This document shows positions 28,400 to 37,364 of a stretch of DNA of 64,000 nucleotides, piece by piece. Position numbers and translations under genes: made by a program. Source of the stretch: Streptomyces sp. R302. Lineage in GTDB: Bacteria > Actinomycetota > Actinomycetes > Streptomycetales > Streptomycetaceae. The notes under the pieces are model-generated. The model was not told the origin of the DNA and did not search any database. It saw only the letters and a list, made by a program, of their open reading frames with translations. The stretch's first letter is position 1, and every line of letters starts with the position of its first letter. The DNA lies in NCBI RefSeq assembly GCF_012927245.1, contig NZ_JABBGE010000001.1, positions 310,001-374,000 of the forward strand, in the 5' to 3' direction.

Positions 28400-28432
28400 G
28401 GAGGACCGGAGGTCTAGGACCTCCGGTCCTCC
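28400..28432 (-). terminator. 15-bp perfect hairpin ending the pknG-type operon
   Basis: GGAGGACCGGAGGTC, loop TAG, GACCTCCGGTCCTCC. It lies five bases beyond the FHA gene stop and before the globin start, so it should separate the two transcription units. Confidence 0.85.
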
Positions 28433-28437
28433 TGGGC

Positions 28438-30723
28438 TCAGCCGCGCCGGACGGTGATCGTCGTCCAGGCGCCGACGTGCACCCGGTCGCCGTCCTGGAG
28501 CTGGACCGGGACGTACGGCTGGATCGGCTCCTCGCCGCCGTTGACCGTGGTGCCGTTGGTGGAGTTCTGGTCCACCACCGCCCACGAGCCGTCCGGCTGC
28601 TGCACCAGCACCGCGTGCTGGTGCGAGACGCCCGGATCCTCCGGCGGCACGGCCAGGTCGATGTCCGGCGCCTCGCCCGTGGAGTGCCGGCGACGCCCGA
28701 TGGACACCTGGTTGCCCCGCAGCGGCAGCTGCTTCGGCGGCGCGTACGCGGGCAGGTTGAGCCCCGACGCCTCCGGGCCGCTGCGCCGCATCATCGCCAT
28801 GAAGTAGTCACGGTCCGGCCCGACGTACGCCGTCCACCCCTGCGGGGCCTGCGGCTGCGGGGGCTGCGCCTGCGACGGCGGCGACAGCACCCAGTCGTCG
28901 TCGGCGGCGGCGCGCGGCGGAGCCTGGTGGTGCGTCGGCTCGGCACCGAGCGGCTCGGCCGGCCGGTTCACCTGCGAGGGCCGCGAGTCGTGGTACCCGA
29001 ACGGATCCTGCGGCGCGGCCGGCCCGGGCCCCGGGGGCGCGGCCGGGAACCCCGGCGGCGGCGCCGAGGGACGCTGGGCCTGCGGCGGGGGCGCGATCGG
29101 CGTGTACGAGGTCGCGGTACCGGTCAGGAAGTTCCACCGGCACTCCTCGCAGAACGGCGCCATGTGCTCCCGCGGCGTCCGACACTGCGGACACAACTCC
29201 GCCTGCGCGGTCGCATTCGGATCCCCACCGAACCCACCGGGCCGGTCGGACCCACCCGGACCACCGGGTGCACCGGAGAACGAGGGCCCGCCCCCCGGAC
29301 CGGCAGGGCCGCCGGAACCACCGGACGCCCCGGGGAACCCAGGAGCACCGCCGGGGCCGCCGGGAGCACCAGGACCACCGGGGAAGCCGGGACGCTCGGG
29401 AGCACCCGGGGCACCGGAGCCGCCGGAGAAGTCGGGGCCGCCGGGAGCACCGGGGCCTGCGGGAGCACCGGGGCCGCCCGGGCCGGTGGGCGCGCCGGGT
29501 CCGCCCGGGGTACCGGGACCACCCGGAGCGCCGGAGAAGGCAGGGGCGCCGGGGGCGCCGGGGAAGCCGGAGCCACTGGAGCCGCCGGGCACACCGGGAC
29601 CGCCCTGCGCACCAGGTCCGCCGGGCGCACCCGAGCCGCCGGGACCGTTGGGGTAACCGGGACCGTCGGCCTGGGCACCGGGGAAGCCGGGGCCGCCGGG
29701 TGTACCGGGGCCGGCAGGGGCGCCGGGAACACTGGGGAAGCCGGAACCCGCCGGACCAGCGGGACCGCCCGGACCGCCGGGCCGACCGGTCCCGCCCGGG
29801 CCGTCGGAGAAGCCGGCCGCGTTGGGACCGCCCGGTCCCCCCGGCCTGCCGGGGCCGTCGGAGAAGCCGGATCCACCCGGGAAGCCGGGCGCACCAGGTC
29901 CGCCGGGCGTACCCGGTCCCCCCGGACCGCCGGGCCGACCGGCTCCGCTCGGGCCATCGGGGAAGCCGGGCGCACCGGGTCCCCCAGGTGCGCCGGGGCC
30001 GCCGGGCGCACCCGGACCGTCGGAGAAGCCGTTGCCGCCGGGACCACCCGGGCCGCCGGCGAAGCCAGGGCCGCTGGGCCGACCGGCCCCGCCGGGCCCG
30101 TCAGGGAAGCCGGGACCGCCGGGACCACCGGATCCGCCGGGCCGACCGGCCCCGCCCGGACCGTCGGGGAAGCCGTTGCCGCCGGGCCCGCCGGGGAAGC
30201 CCGACCCGCCGGGCCGACCGGCGCCGCCGGGGCCGTCAGGGAAGCCGGGACCGCCGGGGCCACCGGATCCGCCGGGTCGACCGGCGCCGCCGGGGCCGTC
30301 GGAGAAGCCGGGTGCACCGGGACCGCCCGGAGCGTTGGGGAAGCCGGGACCGCCGGGTGTGCCCGGACCGTCAGGGCCGCCGGGCCGACCGGCCCCGCTG
30401 GGGCCGTCGGGGAAGCTGGGCCCGCCGGGGCCACCGGATCCGCTGGGTCGACCGGCGCCGCCGGGGCCGTCGGAGAAGCCGGGTGCACCGGGGCGGCCCG
30501 GAGCGCTGGGGAAGCCGGGGGCGCCGGGCGTACCGGGCGCGTCAGGGCTTCCCGGCTGGGGGTAGCCGTACGCCGGCGGAGGGGCGGGAGGGCCAGGCGG
30601 GGCGGGAGGGGGTGGTGGGGGTGCGGGGGCGGCCGGATGTGCGCCCGCCCCGGCCATGCGGTGGCCGCAGACCTCGCACCAGTCGTCGGAGACCGACTGG
30701 TGTCCGTTCGGGCAGGTCGGCAT
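28438..30723 (-). CDS. FHA-domain protein with zinc ribbons and a giant Gly/Pro-rich collagen-like linker
   Basis: 761 residues. A zinc-ribbon-like cluster opens the protein (CPNGH...WCEVCGHRM, residues 4-23). About 450 residues of Gly/Pro-rich repeats follow, built around [14 protein letters not shown], in places close to collagen Gly-x-y triplets. A second cysteine cluster ([10 protein letters not shown]...FCEECRW) is near 500. A C-terminal FHA domain (about 665-761) has the Gly-Arg (SIGRRR), Ser-His (GVSHQHAVL) and Asn-Gly ([11 protein letters not shown]) motifs that bind phosphothreonine. It is last in the pknG-type operon, 24 bases after the VWA gene, so it is the likely phospho-reader for the kinase/phosphatase pair, as GarA/OdhI is for PknG elsewhere. 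It lacks the short N-terminal phospho-site segment of GarA in recognisable form. Confidence 0.85.
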   Translation of the reverse strand: MPTCPNGHQSVSDDWCEVCGHRMAGAGAHPAAPAPPPPPPAPPGPPAPPPAYGYPQPGSPDAPGTPGAPGFPSAPGRPGAPGFSDGPGGAGRPSGSGGPGGPSFPDGPSGAGRPGGPDGPGTPGGPGFPNAPGGPGAPGFSDGPGGAGRPGGSGGPGGPGFPDGPGGAGRPGGSGFPGGPGGNGFPDGPGGAGRPGGSGGPGGPGFPDGPGGAGRPSGPGFAGGPGGPGGNGFSDGPGAPGGPGAPGGPGAPGFPDGPSGAGRPGGPGGPGTPGGPGAPGFPGGSGFSDGPGRPGGPGGPNAAGFSDGPGGTGRPGGPGGPAGPAGSGFPSVPGAPAGPGTPGGPGFPGAQADGPGYPNGPGGSGAPGGPGAQGGPGVPGGSSGSGFPGAPGAPAFSGAPGGPGTPGGPGAPTGPGGPGAPAGPGAPGGPDFSGGSGAPGAPERPGFPGGPGAPGGPGGAPGFPGASGGSGGPAGPGGGPSFSGAPGGPGGSDRPGGFGGDPNATAQAELCPQCRTPREHMAPFCEECRWNFLTGTATSYTPIAPPPQAQRPSAPPPGFPAAPPGPGPAAPQDPFGYHDSRPSQVNRPAEPLGAEPTHHQAPPRAAADDDWVLSPPSQAQPPQPQAPQGWTAYVGPDRDYFMAMMRRSGPEASGLNLPAYAPPKQLPLRGNQVSIGRRRHSTGEAPDIDLAVPPEDPGVSHQHAVLVQQPDGSWAVVDQNSTNGTTVNGGEEPIQPYVPVQLQDGDRVHVGAWTTITVRRG

Positions 30724-30747
30724 GTCGGTGCTTCCCCCTCTCGTCGC

Positions 30748-32073
30748 CTATCTCTTGACGCGAACGGTCTTGGTGGAGCGCGTTTCGAGTGTCATCTCGT
30801 CCGCCTCCGCGACCTTCGCCTTCAACCGCACAGTACCCGCCGCCGCATCGACCACGTCCACCACCTTCGAAAGGAGTTTCGCGGTGTCCGCGTTCCCGGA
30901 GGCCGCCGCGAGCTGCACCGCGCGGCCCAGTTTCGCGGTCGCTCCGTCCTGATCGCCCGATTTGCGGGCGTCCAGGCCGGCCTGGATGGCGTCGGCGAGC
31001 TCCGCCTGGCCGGTGTAGTGCGCGACCTGGGGATCGATCGCCGTGGTCATCGCCACGTCGTGTGTCCACACCGCCCGTATCAGTCCTTGGGACACCGGGC
31101 GGGCGTCGCCGCCCAGCGGGTCGGGGACGATCAGGGAGGCGCGGGCCGCGAGCATCTCCTGGCCGACCGCGTTCGCCGGGACCCGTACGCGCACGTGGTA
31201 GTCGCGGGACTCGTCGCCCCAGGAGCCGGTGGGGTAGTCGCCGGAGCGCGGTCCGGTGTCCGTACGGCGCGCGGTGAGGTCGGCGACCGTCGGGGCGACC
31301 TGCTTGACGAAGACGAGCTCCGCGCCGACCGGCGTCCACAGCCGCAGCGCCACGTCGGCGACGCCCTTGCCCATGGCGTTCTCCATCATGGCCGTGAAGT
31401 CGGCGGCGAGCCCGGCCGGATCGGCGACGATGTCGGCGGAGCCGAGCAGCGCCGAGGCGATCCCGGTGACCTCCTTGACCTCCCAGTCCGTGCCGACGCC
31501 CCGCGCGTCGCAGGTGAAGCGGCCGGCGCAGGCGTCGAGCGCGGCCCGCAGCGCCTCGGGCGTCTCGTGTTCGTTGCGCCCGTCGGTGAGCAGCACCGCG
31601 TGCCGGATGGCGAGGTCCTCGCCGCCGAGGAGCGAGTCGGCGAGCCGCAGCCAGGTGCCGATGGCGGTGCCGCCGTCGGCCTTCAGCCGGGTCAGGGCCT
31701 CCTTGGCCTCCGCCCGGGTCCGCGCGCCCGCCACGGCGAGGCGGCCGTGGTCGGGGTAGACGGGGACGGCGACGTGGTTGCCGGCGACGACGGCGAAGGA
31801 CGTGCCGTCGCGGAGGGTGTCGATCGCGGCGGCGGTCGCGGCCCGGGCGCCCTCCATCTTCGTCGGCGGGTAGTCCATCGAGCCCGAGCAGTCGACCATG
31901 ATCACCACGCCGGCGGGTCCGCCGGTCGTGACGCCCCGCGTGCCGCTGGTGCCGCCGCCGGTCGCCGTCACGGTGACGACGGCGTCGACGTCCCGCCCGC
32001 CGACCGGCAGGTACTCGTTCTGGTAGACGTCCACCGAGAACTGCGGCACGGACGGCTTGGCGAAGTTCGCCAT
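30748..32073 (-). CDS. von Willebrand factor A domain protein (TerY-like)
   Basis: 441 residues. The VWA domain starts near residue 55 and has an intact metal-ion site: Asp61-x-Ser63-x-Ser65 in MVDCSGSMDYPP, a threonine in DGGTAIGTW and an aspartate in LLTDGRNEHE. After the VWA fold come a beta-sandwich-like part (VALRLWTPVGAELVFVKQVA) and a helical C-terminus of about 100 residues that looks repeat-like (HYTGQAELADAIQAGLDARK). No signal peptide is seen, so it is cytoplasmic. It lies between the PP2C and FHA genes, 44 and 24 bases apart. A VWA protein next to a kinase and a PP2C phosphatase recalls the TerY-P triad described for Ter-type stress systems; here it probably acts as the assembly scaffold. 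Confidence 0.88.
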   Translation of the reverse strand: MANFAKPSVPQFSVDVYQNEYLPVGGRDVDAVVTVTATGGGTSGTRGVTTGGPAGVVIMVDCSGSMDYPPTKMEGARAATAAAIDTLRDGTSFAVVAGNHVAVPVYPDHGRLAVAGARTRAEAKEALTRLKADGGTAIGTWLRLADSLLGGEDLAIRHAVLLTDGRNEHETPEALRAALDACAGRFTCDARGVGTDWEVKEVTGIASALLGSADIVADPAGLAADFTAMMENAMGKGVADVALRLWTPVGAELVFVKQVAPTVADLTARRTDTGPRSGDYPTGSWGDESRDYHVRVRVPANAVGQEMLAARASLIVPDPLGGDARPVSQGLIRAVWTHDVAMTTAIDPQVAHYTGQAELADAIQAGLDARKSGDQDGATAKLGRAVQLAAASGNADTAKLLSKVVDVVDAAAGTVRLKAKVAEADEMTLETRSTKTVRVKR

Positions 32074-32117
32074 CTGGTTTCGGCTCCTCGGGGGCGACGA
32101 AGGAAGGTGACGGGCGG

Positions 32118-33461
32118 TCAGGGGGAGGGTGCCCCCGACGGCGTCGGGGCGAACGGCGTCACCGCGACCGTGATGTTGTCGTGTCCGCCGCCGTCGAGGG
32201 CGTGGCCGACGAGGACCCGGGCCGCGTGCAGCGGACGGAGCGCCGCGTCGGCGGGGACGGCCCCGGCCATCGCCCCAGCGGCCTCCGCGTAGTTCCACAG
32301 CCCGTCGGTGCAGACCACGACGACCCCGGCCCGGTCGGGCTTGAACGCGGCGGTGTGCGGCTCCAGTTCGTACGCGTCGGCGCCGAGCCAGCCGGTGATG
32401 GCGTGGGCGCGCTCGTCCGCGTACGCCTGCGCCTCGTTCATCAGGCCCGCCTTGACCATCTGCGCGGCCCACGAGTCGTCCTCGGTGAGCCGGGCGGCGG
32501 GCGCGGTGCGGTCGTCGGGCACCCAGTAGGCGCGGCTGTCGCCGACCCAGCCGACGACGAGCAGCCCGTCGGTGACGACGGAACCGACGATGGTGCAGGC
32601 GGGGGAGTTGCCGCCGGGCGGGGCGTCGGGGCCCGCCGCTTCCGCGCCGGCCAGCGCGGTGACGGCCTCGGCGGCGGCGACGATCGCCTCGTGCATGGCC
32701 TGCTGCGGGTGGGTGCCCCGGGGCAGGGCCTCGCCGAGTACGGCCCCGGCCGCGCGGGCGGCGGCGGCCGACGCCTCGTCGGGCCGGTGGGCGGAGGAGA
32801 CGCCGTCGCAGACGATCGCGACGGTGGCCGGCCGGCCGTCGGGCAGGCTGGTCTCGGCGAGCGCGAACGAGTCCTCGTTGCGGTGGTGGCGCAGCCCCCG
32901 GTCGCTGACGGCGGCCACCGTGCGGAGCTCCCGCTCCATGTGGTCGCGCTCGCGGGGCTGGGCGTGCCCGCAGTTCTCGCAGTAGCCGTCGCCGTCGACC
33001 CGCCCGGCCCGGCAGGCCACGCAGAGCCCCTCGGAGCCCTCCGGGACCACGGGTACGTCCGCGTCCACCCGCTCCGCCGCCCGCGGATCCGGCGCGGCCA
33101 GCTCGAAGTCGCCGCCGCCGCGCACCGTCTCCCCGCGCGGCGGAGCGGCGGCCGGCACCGGCTCGTCGGTGCGCACCGGGCCCGTCGGCAGGTCGCGCCC
33201 GCCGGAGTCGGTGCCCGGCAGTTCGCCCGGGTGCTGGGTGAGCGTCGACAGCGAGCCGGGGTCCCGGGGCGGGGCCTCGGGCCAGACGGGCGCGGCGATC
33301 GGCATGGTCGGCCGGTCCTGCCCGGCCGGCAGCTCCGCGGCGGCCGTCAGTTCGTGGCCGCAGGCACCGCAGAAGCGGTCTCTCGGGTCCACGGGCTCCC
33401 CGCACTCCGGGTCCGGGCAGACGGCGAGGCCGTGCGACGGCGGCTGGGGCTTCTGGTCCAT
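32118..33461 (-). CDS. PP2C-family Ser/Thr phosphatase with N-terminal zinc ribbons
   Basis: 447 residues from ATG at 33461; a GTG two codons earlier overlaps the kinase stop (GTGA) and may be the true start. Two zinc-ribbon-like clusters come first (CPDPECGEP...FCGACGH near residue 15 and CVACRAGR...YCENCGH near 148), with a Pro-rich linker between. The PP2C domain has the metal-binding motifs SDRGLRHHRNEDSF, IVCDGVSS, WVGDSRAYW, CTDGLWNY and GHDNITVAV in the right order. It should dephosphorylate the kinase and its targets. The cysteine clusters match similar ones in the kinase and the FHA protein of the same operon, which suggests a shared docking mode. Confidence 0.92.
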   Translation of the reverse strand: MDQKPQPPSHGLAVCPDPECGEPVDPRDRFCGACGHELTAAAELPAGQDRPTMPIAAPVWPEAPPRDPGSLSTLTQHPGELPGTDSGGRDLPTGPVRTDEPVPAAAPPRGETVRGGGDFELAAPDPRAAERVDADVPVVPEGSEGLCVACRAGRVDGDGYCENCGHAQPRERDHMERELRTVAAVSDRGLRHHRNEDSFALAETSLPDGRPATVAIVCDGVSSAHRPDEASAAAARAAGAVLGEALPRGTHPQQAMHEAIVAAAEAVTALAGAEAAGPDAPPGGNSPACTIVGSVVTDGLLVVGWVGDSRAYWVPDDRTAPAARLTEDDSWAAQMVKAGLMNEAQAYADERAHAITGWLGADAYELEPHTAAFKPDRAGVVVVCTDGLWNYAEAAGAMAGAVPADAALRPLHAARVLVGHALDGGGHDNITVAVTPFAPTPSGAPSP

Positions 33462-33463
33462 CC

Positions 33464-36034
33464 TCACACCCACGTCCTGGGGCGGTAGCGGTTGGCCCGC
33501 TCCACCAGTTCGATCCTCTCCTCGCCCCGCTGGGCGAGCCGGGCCAGCGCCCGGTAGGCGCGCTCCAGGCCGAAGCGGAGCCCGTTCTCGTCCAGTGCGC
33601 TTCCGAGCAGCGGCTGCCCGCCGCCCGGCGCGGCACCGGGACTTCCGGAGAGTACCCAGTCGAGGGCGGTACCGAGCACCTCCGTCGCCAACCGCTCCCG
33701 GCGCACCGGGTCGAGGCCGAAGCCGCCCAGGGCGGAGACCTGCGCGGCGGACGCGGTCAGGTCGGCGCCGAGCGGTTCGCGCGGCGGCCGCCGCCGCAGC
33801 CGGGCCCGGACGGCCGCGACGCGGGCGGCCGTGTAGTGGATGGAGGACTCCGGTACGGATTCGAGGGCGGCGACCGCCCCCGTACGGTCCCCGGCGGCGA
33901 GCCGCACCCGGGCGAGGCCGAAGGCGGCGCTGACGAAGCCGGGGTCGGTCGCCCACACCAGGTGGTAGTACTCGGCGGCGTTGTCGAGCTGGCCGAGGAC
34001 CTCCGCGCAGACGCCGAGCGCCAACTTCGGCGCGGGCTCGCCGGGGAAGGCGTCGTAGACCGCGTCGAAGGCGAGCGCCGCGTGTGTCAGGTCGCCGCCC
34101 ACCAGCGAGGCGACGCCCCGGTGCCACACCACCCGCCAGTCGTCGGCGTCCCACTGCTCCAGGGCGGCGAGCGTCTGCCCGGCGGAGACCAGGTCCCGCA
34201 GGTCGAGCTGGGCCCGCAGGGCGCGCAGCCGCAGCTCGGGGGTGTCGGCGGGCGCGGCCCGCAGCGCGCCGAGGAGTTCGGCGGGCGCGGCGGCGAGCAG
34301 TCCGGCGAGGAAACCGGCGTTGGCGTCCGCCGGGTCGACCCGCGGCACCGGCAGCGCGAGCGCGGTGGCCGCCACGTCGAGCGGGGTGAGCAGCGCGCCG
34401 AGGCCCTCCCCGGCCGGCACGCCGGCGGCGGCCGGGGGAGCGGAGCGGCGGGCCCGGCCGGTGCGGCGCGCGCCGAGCACCGACACGTCGCCGGAGTCCT
34501 CGGCGAAGAGCACGGTGTCGGTGACCCGGACCTCCGCGCCGAAGAGCGTGGAGAGCGCGGGCCGGGGCCGCCCCGACTGGAGGGCGACGACCTCCCGCAG
34601 CACCCCGGTGAGCTGCTCGGCCATCTCCTCGGCGGAGGCGAAGCGGCGCGCCGGGTCCGGGTCGGTGGCCCGCACCAGCAACCGGTAGAAGGACTCGTAC
34701 CGCTGGAAGACCTCGATGTGCTCCGGCTCCGGCAGCGAGTCCGCGAAGACGTTGGTGTAGCCCTGGAAGTCGAAGGTGAGCACGGCGAGCGTGCGGGCCA
34801 CCGTGTACAGGTCGCTGGCGATCGAGGGCCCGACCTCGGCGACCTCGGGCGCCTGGTAGCCGACCGTGCCGTAGATCGCGGACTCGTCGTCGTCCATCCG
34901 CCGGACCGCGCCCATGTCGATGAGCTTCAGCTGGTCCTCGGTCTGCAGGGCGTTGTCGACCTTGAAGTCGCAGTACAGCAGGTTGCGGCTGTGCAGGTGG
35001 CCGAGGGCCTCCAGGGCCTCGATGCCGTACGCGCAGGCCTGCTCGACGGGGAGCGGGTCGCGCCGGCCCTCGGGGGTCCGCCGGTCGTTGGCGATCTCCT
35101 TGAGGGACTTGCCGCCGACGTACTCCATGACGATGTAGCCGTCGAGTGAGCCGGTGCGCGGGTCGAGGTGCTCGACGAAGTTGTAGATCCGGACGATGTT
35201 GGAGTGCTCGATCTCGGCGAGGAAGCGGCGCTCCGAGATCGCCGCCGCCATGGCGTCCTGGTCGCCGGTGTCGAGCAGGCCCTTGAGGACCACCCAGCGG
35301 TCGGAGACCGCCCGGTCGACGGCGAGGTAGATCCAGCCGAGGCCGCCGTGCGCGAGGCAGCCCGCCACCTCGTACTGCCCGTGCACCACGTCGCCGGAGC
35401 GCAGCTTCGGCACGAAGGAGTACGGGTGCCCGCACGAGGTGCAGAAGCCCTCGGTGCGGCCCGGCCGCCCGCCGCGCGGACGGCCCACTGGCGCCCCGCA
35501 GTCGGAACGCGAGCAGAATCGCTTCCGCTCGGGCACCTCGGGGTTCGCCATCACCGCCGCGCGCGGATCCGGACGCGGCACCTCCGGGATCGCGACGAGC
35601 CCCGCGCCCAGCCGCTTCCGGGCCGACTGCCCGGCCGACGAACCCGAGCTGCGCACCGACACCGAACGGCCGGTGCCCCGCCCCGACAGCGCCCGCGACA
35701 GGCGCCCGGACACCGAGCGGCGCGAGGACGACGAGCGGGACGAGGCCCGCGAGGACGCCCGCGAACCGCTGCGCGCGGACGCCGAGTCGGGCCCCCAGGC
35801 CGCCGCCTCGGACGGCGCGCCGAAGCCCGCGCCCGCCCCGGTGCGCGTACCCGTCCCGGTGCCGGGCTTGCCGGGCACGGCGACCCCGGTCGGATTGGCC
35901 TGGAGCCGGCCGTTCGGCGCCACCACCGGCGCCAGCCCGCACGTGTCGCAGTACAGCTCGCCGCCGCCCACGTCCTCGTACGCGCCCTCGCAGCTGGGCC
36001 GCTGGCAGCCCCCCGGCGCTCTGAGACCGCTCAC
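33464..36034 (-). CDS. pknG: PknG-type Ser/Thr protein kinase
   Basis: 856 residues from GTG at 36034 (a second GTG one codon earlier); GGAGG lies upstream and the start overlaps the previous stop. There are two cysteine clusters (CQRPSC...YCDTCG at 10-33 and CSRSDCG...FCTSCG at 174-202), a Ser/Arg-rich linker and then the kinase domain. That has a Gly-loop at about 226-234 (LAHGGLGWIYLA), Lys251, the catalytic loop YCDFKVDN with Asp356, and LIDMGAV in place of DFG with Asp373, then GTVGYQAPE. The unusual loops match mycobacterial PknG (YNDLK, IDLGAV). About 380 residues of TPR-like helices follow. In mycobacteria and corynebacteria PknG phosphorylates the FHA protein GarA/OdhI in response to amino acids. 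There is no membrane segment. Confidence 0.92.
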   Translation of the reverse strand: MSGLRAPGGCQRPSCEGAYEDVGGGELYCDTCGLAPVVAPNGRLQANPTGVAVPGKPGTGTGTRTGAGAGFGAPSEAAAWGPDSASARSGSRASSRASSRSSSSRRSVSGRLSRALSGRGTGRSVSVRSSGSSAGQSARKRLGAGLVAIPEVPRPDPRAAVMANPEVPERKRFCSRSDCGAPVGRPRGGRPGRTEGFCTSCGHPYSFVPKLRSGDVVHGQYEVAGCLAHGGLGWIYLAVDRAVSDRWVVLKGLLDTGDQDAMAAAISERRFLAEIEHSNIVRIYNFVEHLDPRTGSLDGYIVMEYVGGKSLKEIANDRRTPEGRRDPLPVEQACAYGIEALEALGHLHSRNLLYCDFKVDNALQTEDQLKLIDMGAVRRMDDDESAIYGTVGYQAPEVAEVGPSIASDLYTVARTLAVLTFDFQGYTNVFADSLPEPEHIEVFQRYESFYRLLVRATDPDPARRFASAEEMAEQLTGVLREVVALQSGRPRPALSTLFGAEVRVTDTVLFAEDSGDVSVLGARRTGRARRSAPPAAAGVPAGEGLGALLTPLDVAATALALPVPRVDPADANAGFLAGLLAAAPAELLGALRAAPADTPELRLRALRAQLDLRDLVSAGQTLAALEQWDADDWRVVWHRGVASLVGGDLTHAALAFDAVYDAFPGEPAPKLALGVCAEVLGQLDNAAEYYHLVWATDPGFVSAAFGLARVRLAAGDRTGAVAALESVPESSIHYTAARVAAVRARLRRRPPREPLGADLTASAAQVSALGGFGLDPVRRERLATEVLGTALDWVLSGSPGAAPGGGQPLLGSALDENGLRFGLERAYRALARLAQRGEERIELVERANRYRPRTWV

Positions 36035-37320
36035 CACTGTCGTCCTCCCGTGTCCGACGGACCGTCCGACGGGCCGGACAGCAGGTCCGCCACCGCCCGC
36101 TGGTAGCGCAGCACGGCCTGCTCCGCCGCCCGCAGGTCGCAGGGCGCGCTCCACAGCATGCGGCGCGCCGTGTCGTACCGCTCGGTCAGGAACGGGTCGT
36201 CCGCCCCGCCGAGCCGGGCCGCCTTCGCCCGGTACGCGTCGAGCCGGCCGCGCAGCTCCGCCCGCACCGCGAGCGGCGCCGTCACCGCCGTCAGCTCGTC
36301 GCGGGCGCGCAGCAACTCCTCCTCCGCCTCCCGCTCCAGCGCGTCGAGCAGCGGCGAAAGCCGGTGCCACCGGGCGTGCCGGCGGTACTCGGCGGCGGTC
36401 TGGAGCCGCTCCTGGAGCGCCGTCGGCGGCCCGCTCACGGCCGGCACCTCCGAGGCGGCGATCTTCGCGAGGACCTCGCCGCGCGCCACCCGCGCCTCGG
36501 CGAGCGTCCGGTCCGCCCGGGACAGCACGTCCCGCAGCCGGAGCAGCCGCTCCTCGGAGTCCTGCCGCACCGCGAGGACCGCCTCGATCTCCCGCCGTAC
36601 GTCCTCCAGGGCGAGCGCCGCCCGGTCGTACCGCGCGGTGTCCGGCCGGCCGCCGCCGGGCGCCGAACTCCCCGCCGCCGGGCGCCAGAACGCCAGCGGG
36701 TCGGTCACCACCAGGGAGCGCAGCTCGGTCAGCTCGGCGGTGATCGACTCCAGCTCGTCCCCGGCCGGATGCTCTCCGGGACGCACCCCCACCGAGTGCG
36801 CCAGCGAACGCGTCCGGCCCAGCTCCGCGGCGAGCAGGTCTATCCGCGCGGGCAGCGCCGACCACACCGCGTCCGCCGTGACCACCACGTCGAGGGAGGC
36901 CGCGTACAGCTCGTTCATCCGCCGCACCAGGCCGTCGAGGGTGAACCGCTCGGCGAGCAGGGCCTCCTCGCCGGCGCCGCCCGGCACGTGCACCGAGTCG
37001 CCGCGCAGCCGCTCGGTCAGCTCGGCCAGCTCCTCGCGGTTCGGCCACTTGTGCCGCGAGCGGACCTCGCGGGCCTCCCGCAGCGCCGCCGTGTACGCGT
37101 CGAAGCAGCTCCAGAGCACGGTGATGGTCCGCTCGGTCGACGCCCAGCGCTCCCGGGTGGTGCCGGTGAGCCCGGCGCCTTCGAGGAGCCGCCGGCCGGC
37201 GTGGTCCTGGAGCGCGAGGAGCGAGTCCTCGACCGCCTTGTGCTCCGCGCCGAGGCGCGCCAGCGCACGGTCCACCTCGTCCCGGTCCATCACCGGCCCA
37301 GGGGGTCCCGTGACGCCCAT
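36031..37320 (-). CDS. Helical coiled-coil protein in the pknG-type operon
   Basis: 429 residues. I chose the ATG at 37320 with an AGGAG site four bases upstream; ATG at 37332 and at 37290 are alternatives. The sequence is almost all charged heptad-like helix (LARLGAEHKAVEDSLLALQD, RRMNELYAASLDVVVTADAV, LEDVRREIEAVLAVRQDSEE, DALEREAEEELLRARDEL). There are no cysteine clusters, signal peptide or membrane helix. I do not recognise a family. It lies between the glnH-like gene (44 bases) and pknG, whose GTG overlaps its stop, so it is coupled to the kinase. A cytoplasmic linker between the GlnX membrane protein and the kinase is a reasonable guess, nothing more. Confidence 0.75.
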   Translation of the reverse strand: MGVTGPPGPVMDRDEVDRALARLGAEHKAVEDSLLALQDHAGRRLLEGAGLTGTTRERWASTERTITVLWSCFDAYTAALREAREVRSRHKWPNREELAELTERLRGDSVHVPGGAGEEALLAERFTLDGLVRRMNELYAASLDVVVTADAVWSALPARIDLLAAELGRTRSLAHSVGVRPGEHPAGDELESITAELTELRSLVVTDPLAFWRPAAGSSAPGGGRPDTARYDRAALALEDVRREIEAVLAVRQDSEERLLRLRDVLSRADRTLAEARVARGEVLAKIAASEVPAVSGPPTALQERLQTAAEYRRHARWHRLSPLLDALEREAEEELLRARDELTAVTAPLAVRAELRGRLDAYRAKAARLGGADDPFLTERYDTARRMLWSAPCDLRAAEQAVLRYQRAVADLLSGPSDGPSDTGGRQW

Positions 37321-37364
37321 CGCTCTCCTCATCTCCTTCGCTCCGTGCGGGCCTTGCGGGGGGC

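Noticed and set aside
28477..32292. A 1271-codon open frame on the plus strand opposite the FHA and VWA genes
   Set aside because: It is the mirror of Gly/Pro-rich and GC-biased coding on the minus strand. The translation is Gly/Ala/Arg repeats without domains, while the minus frames carry FHA and VWA motifs.
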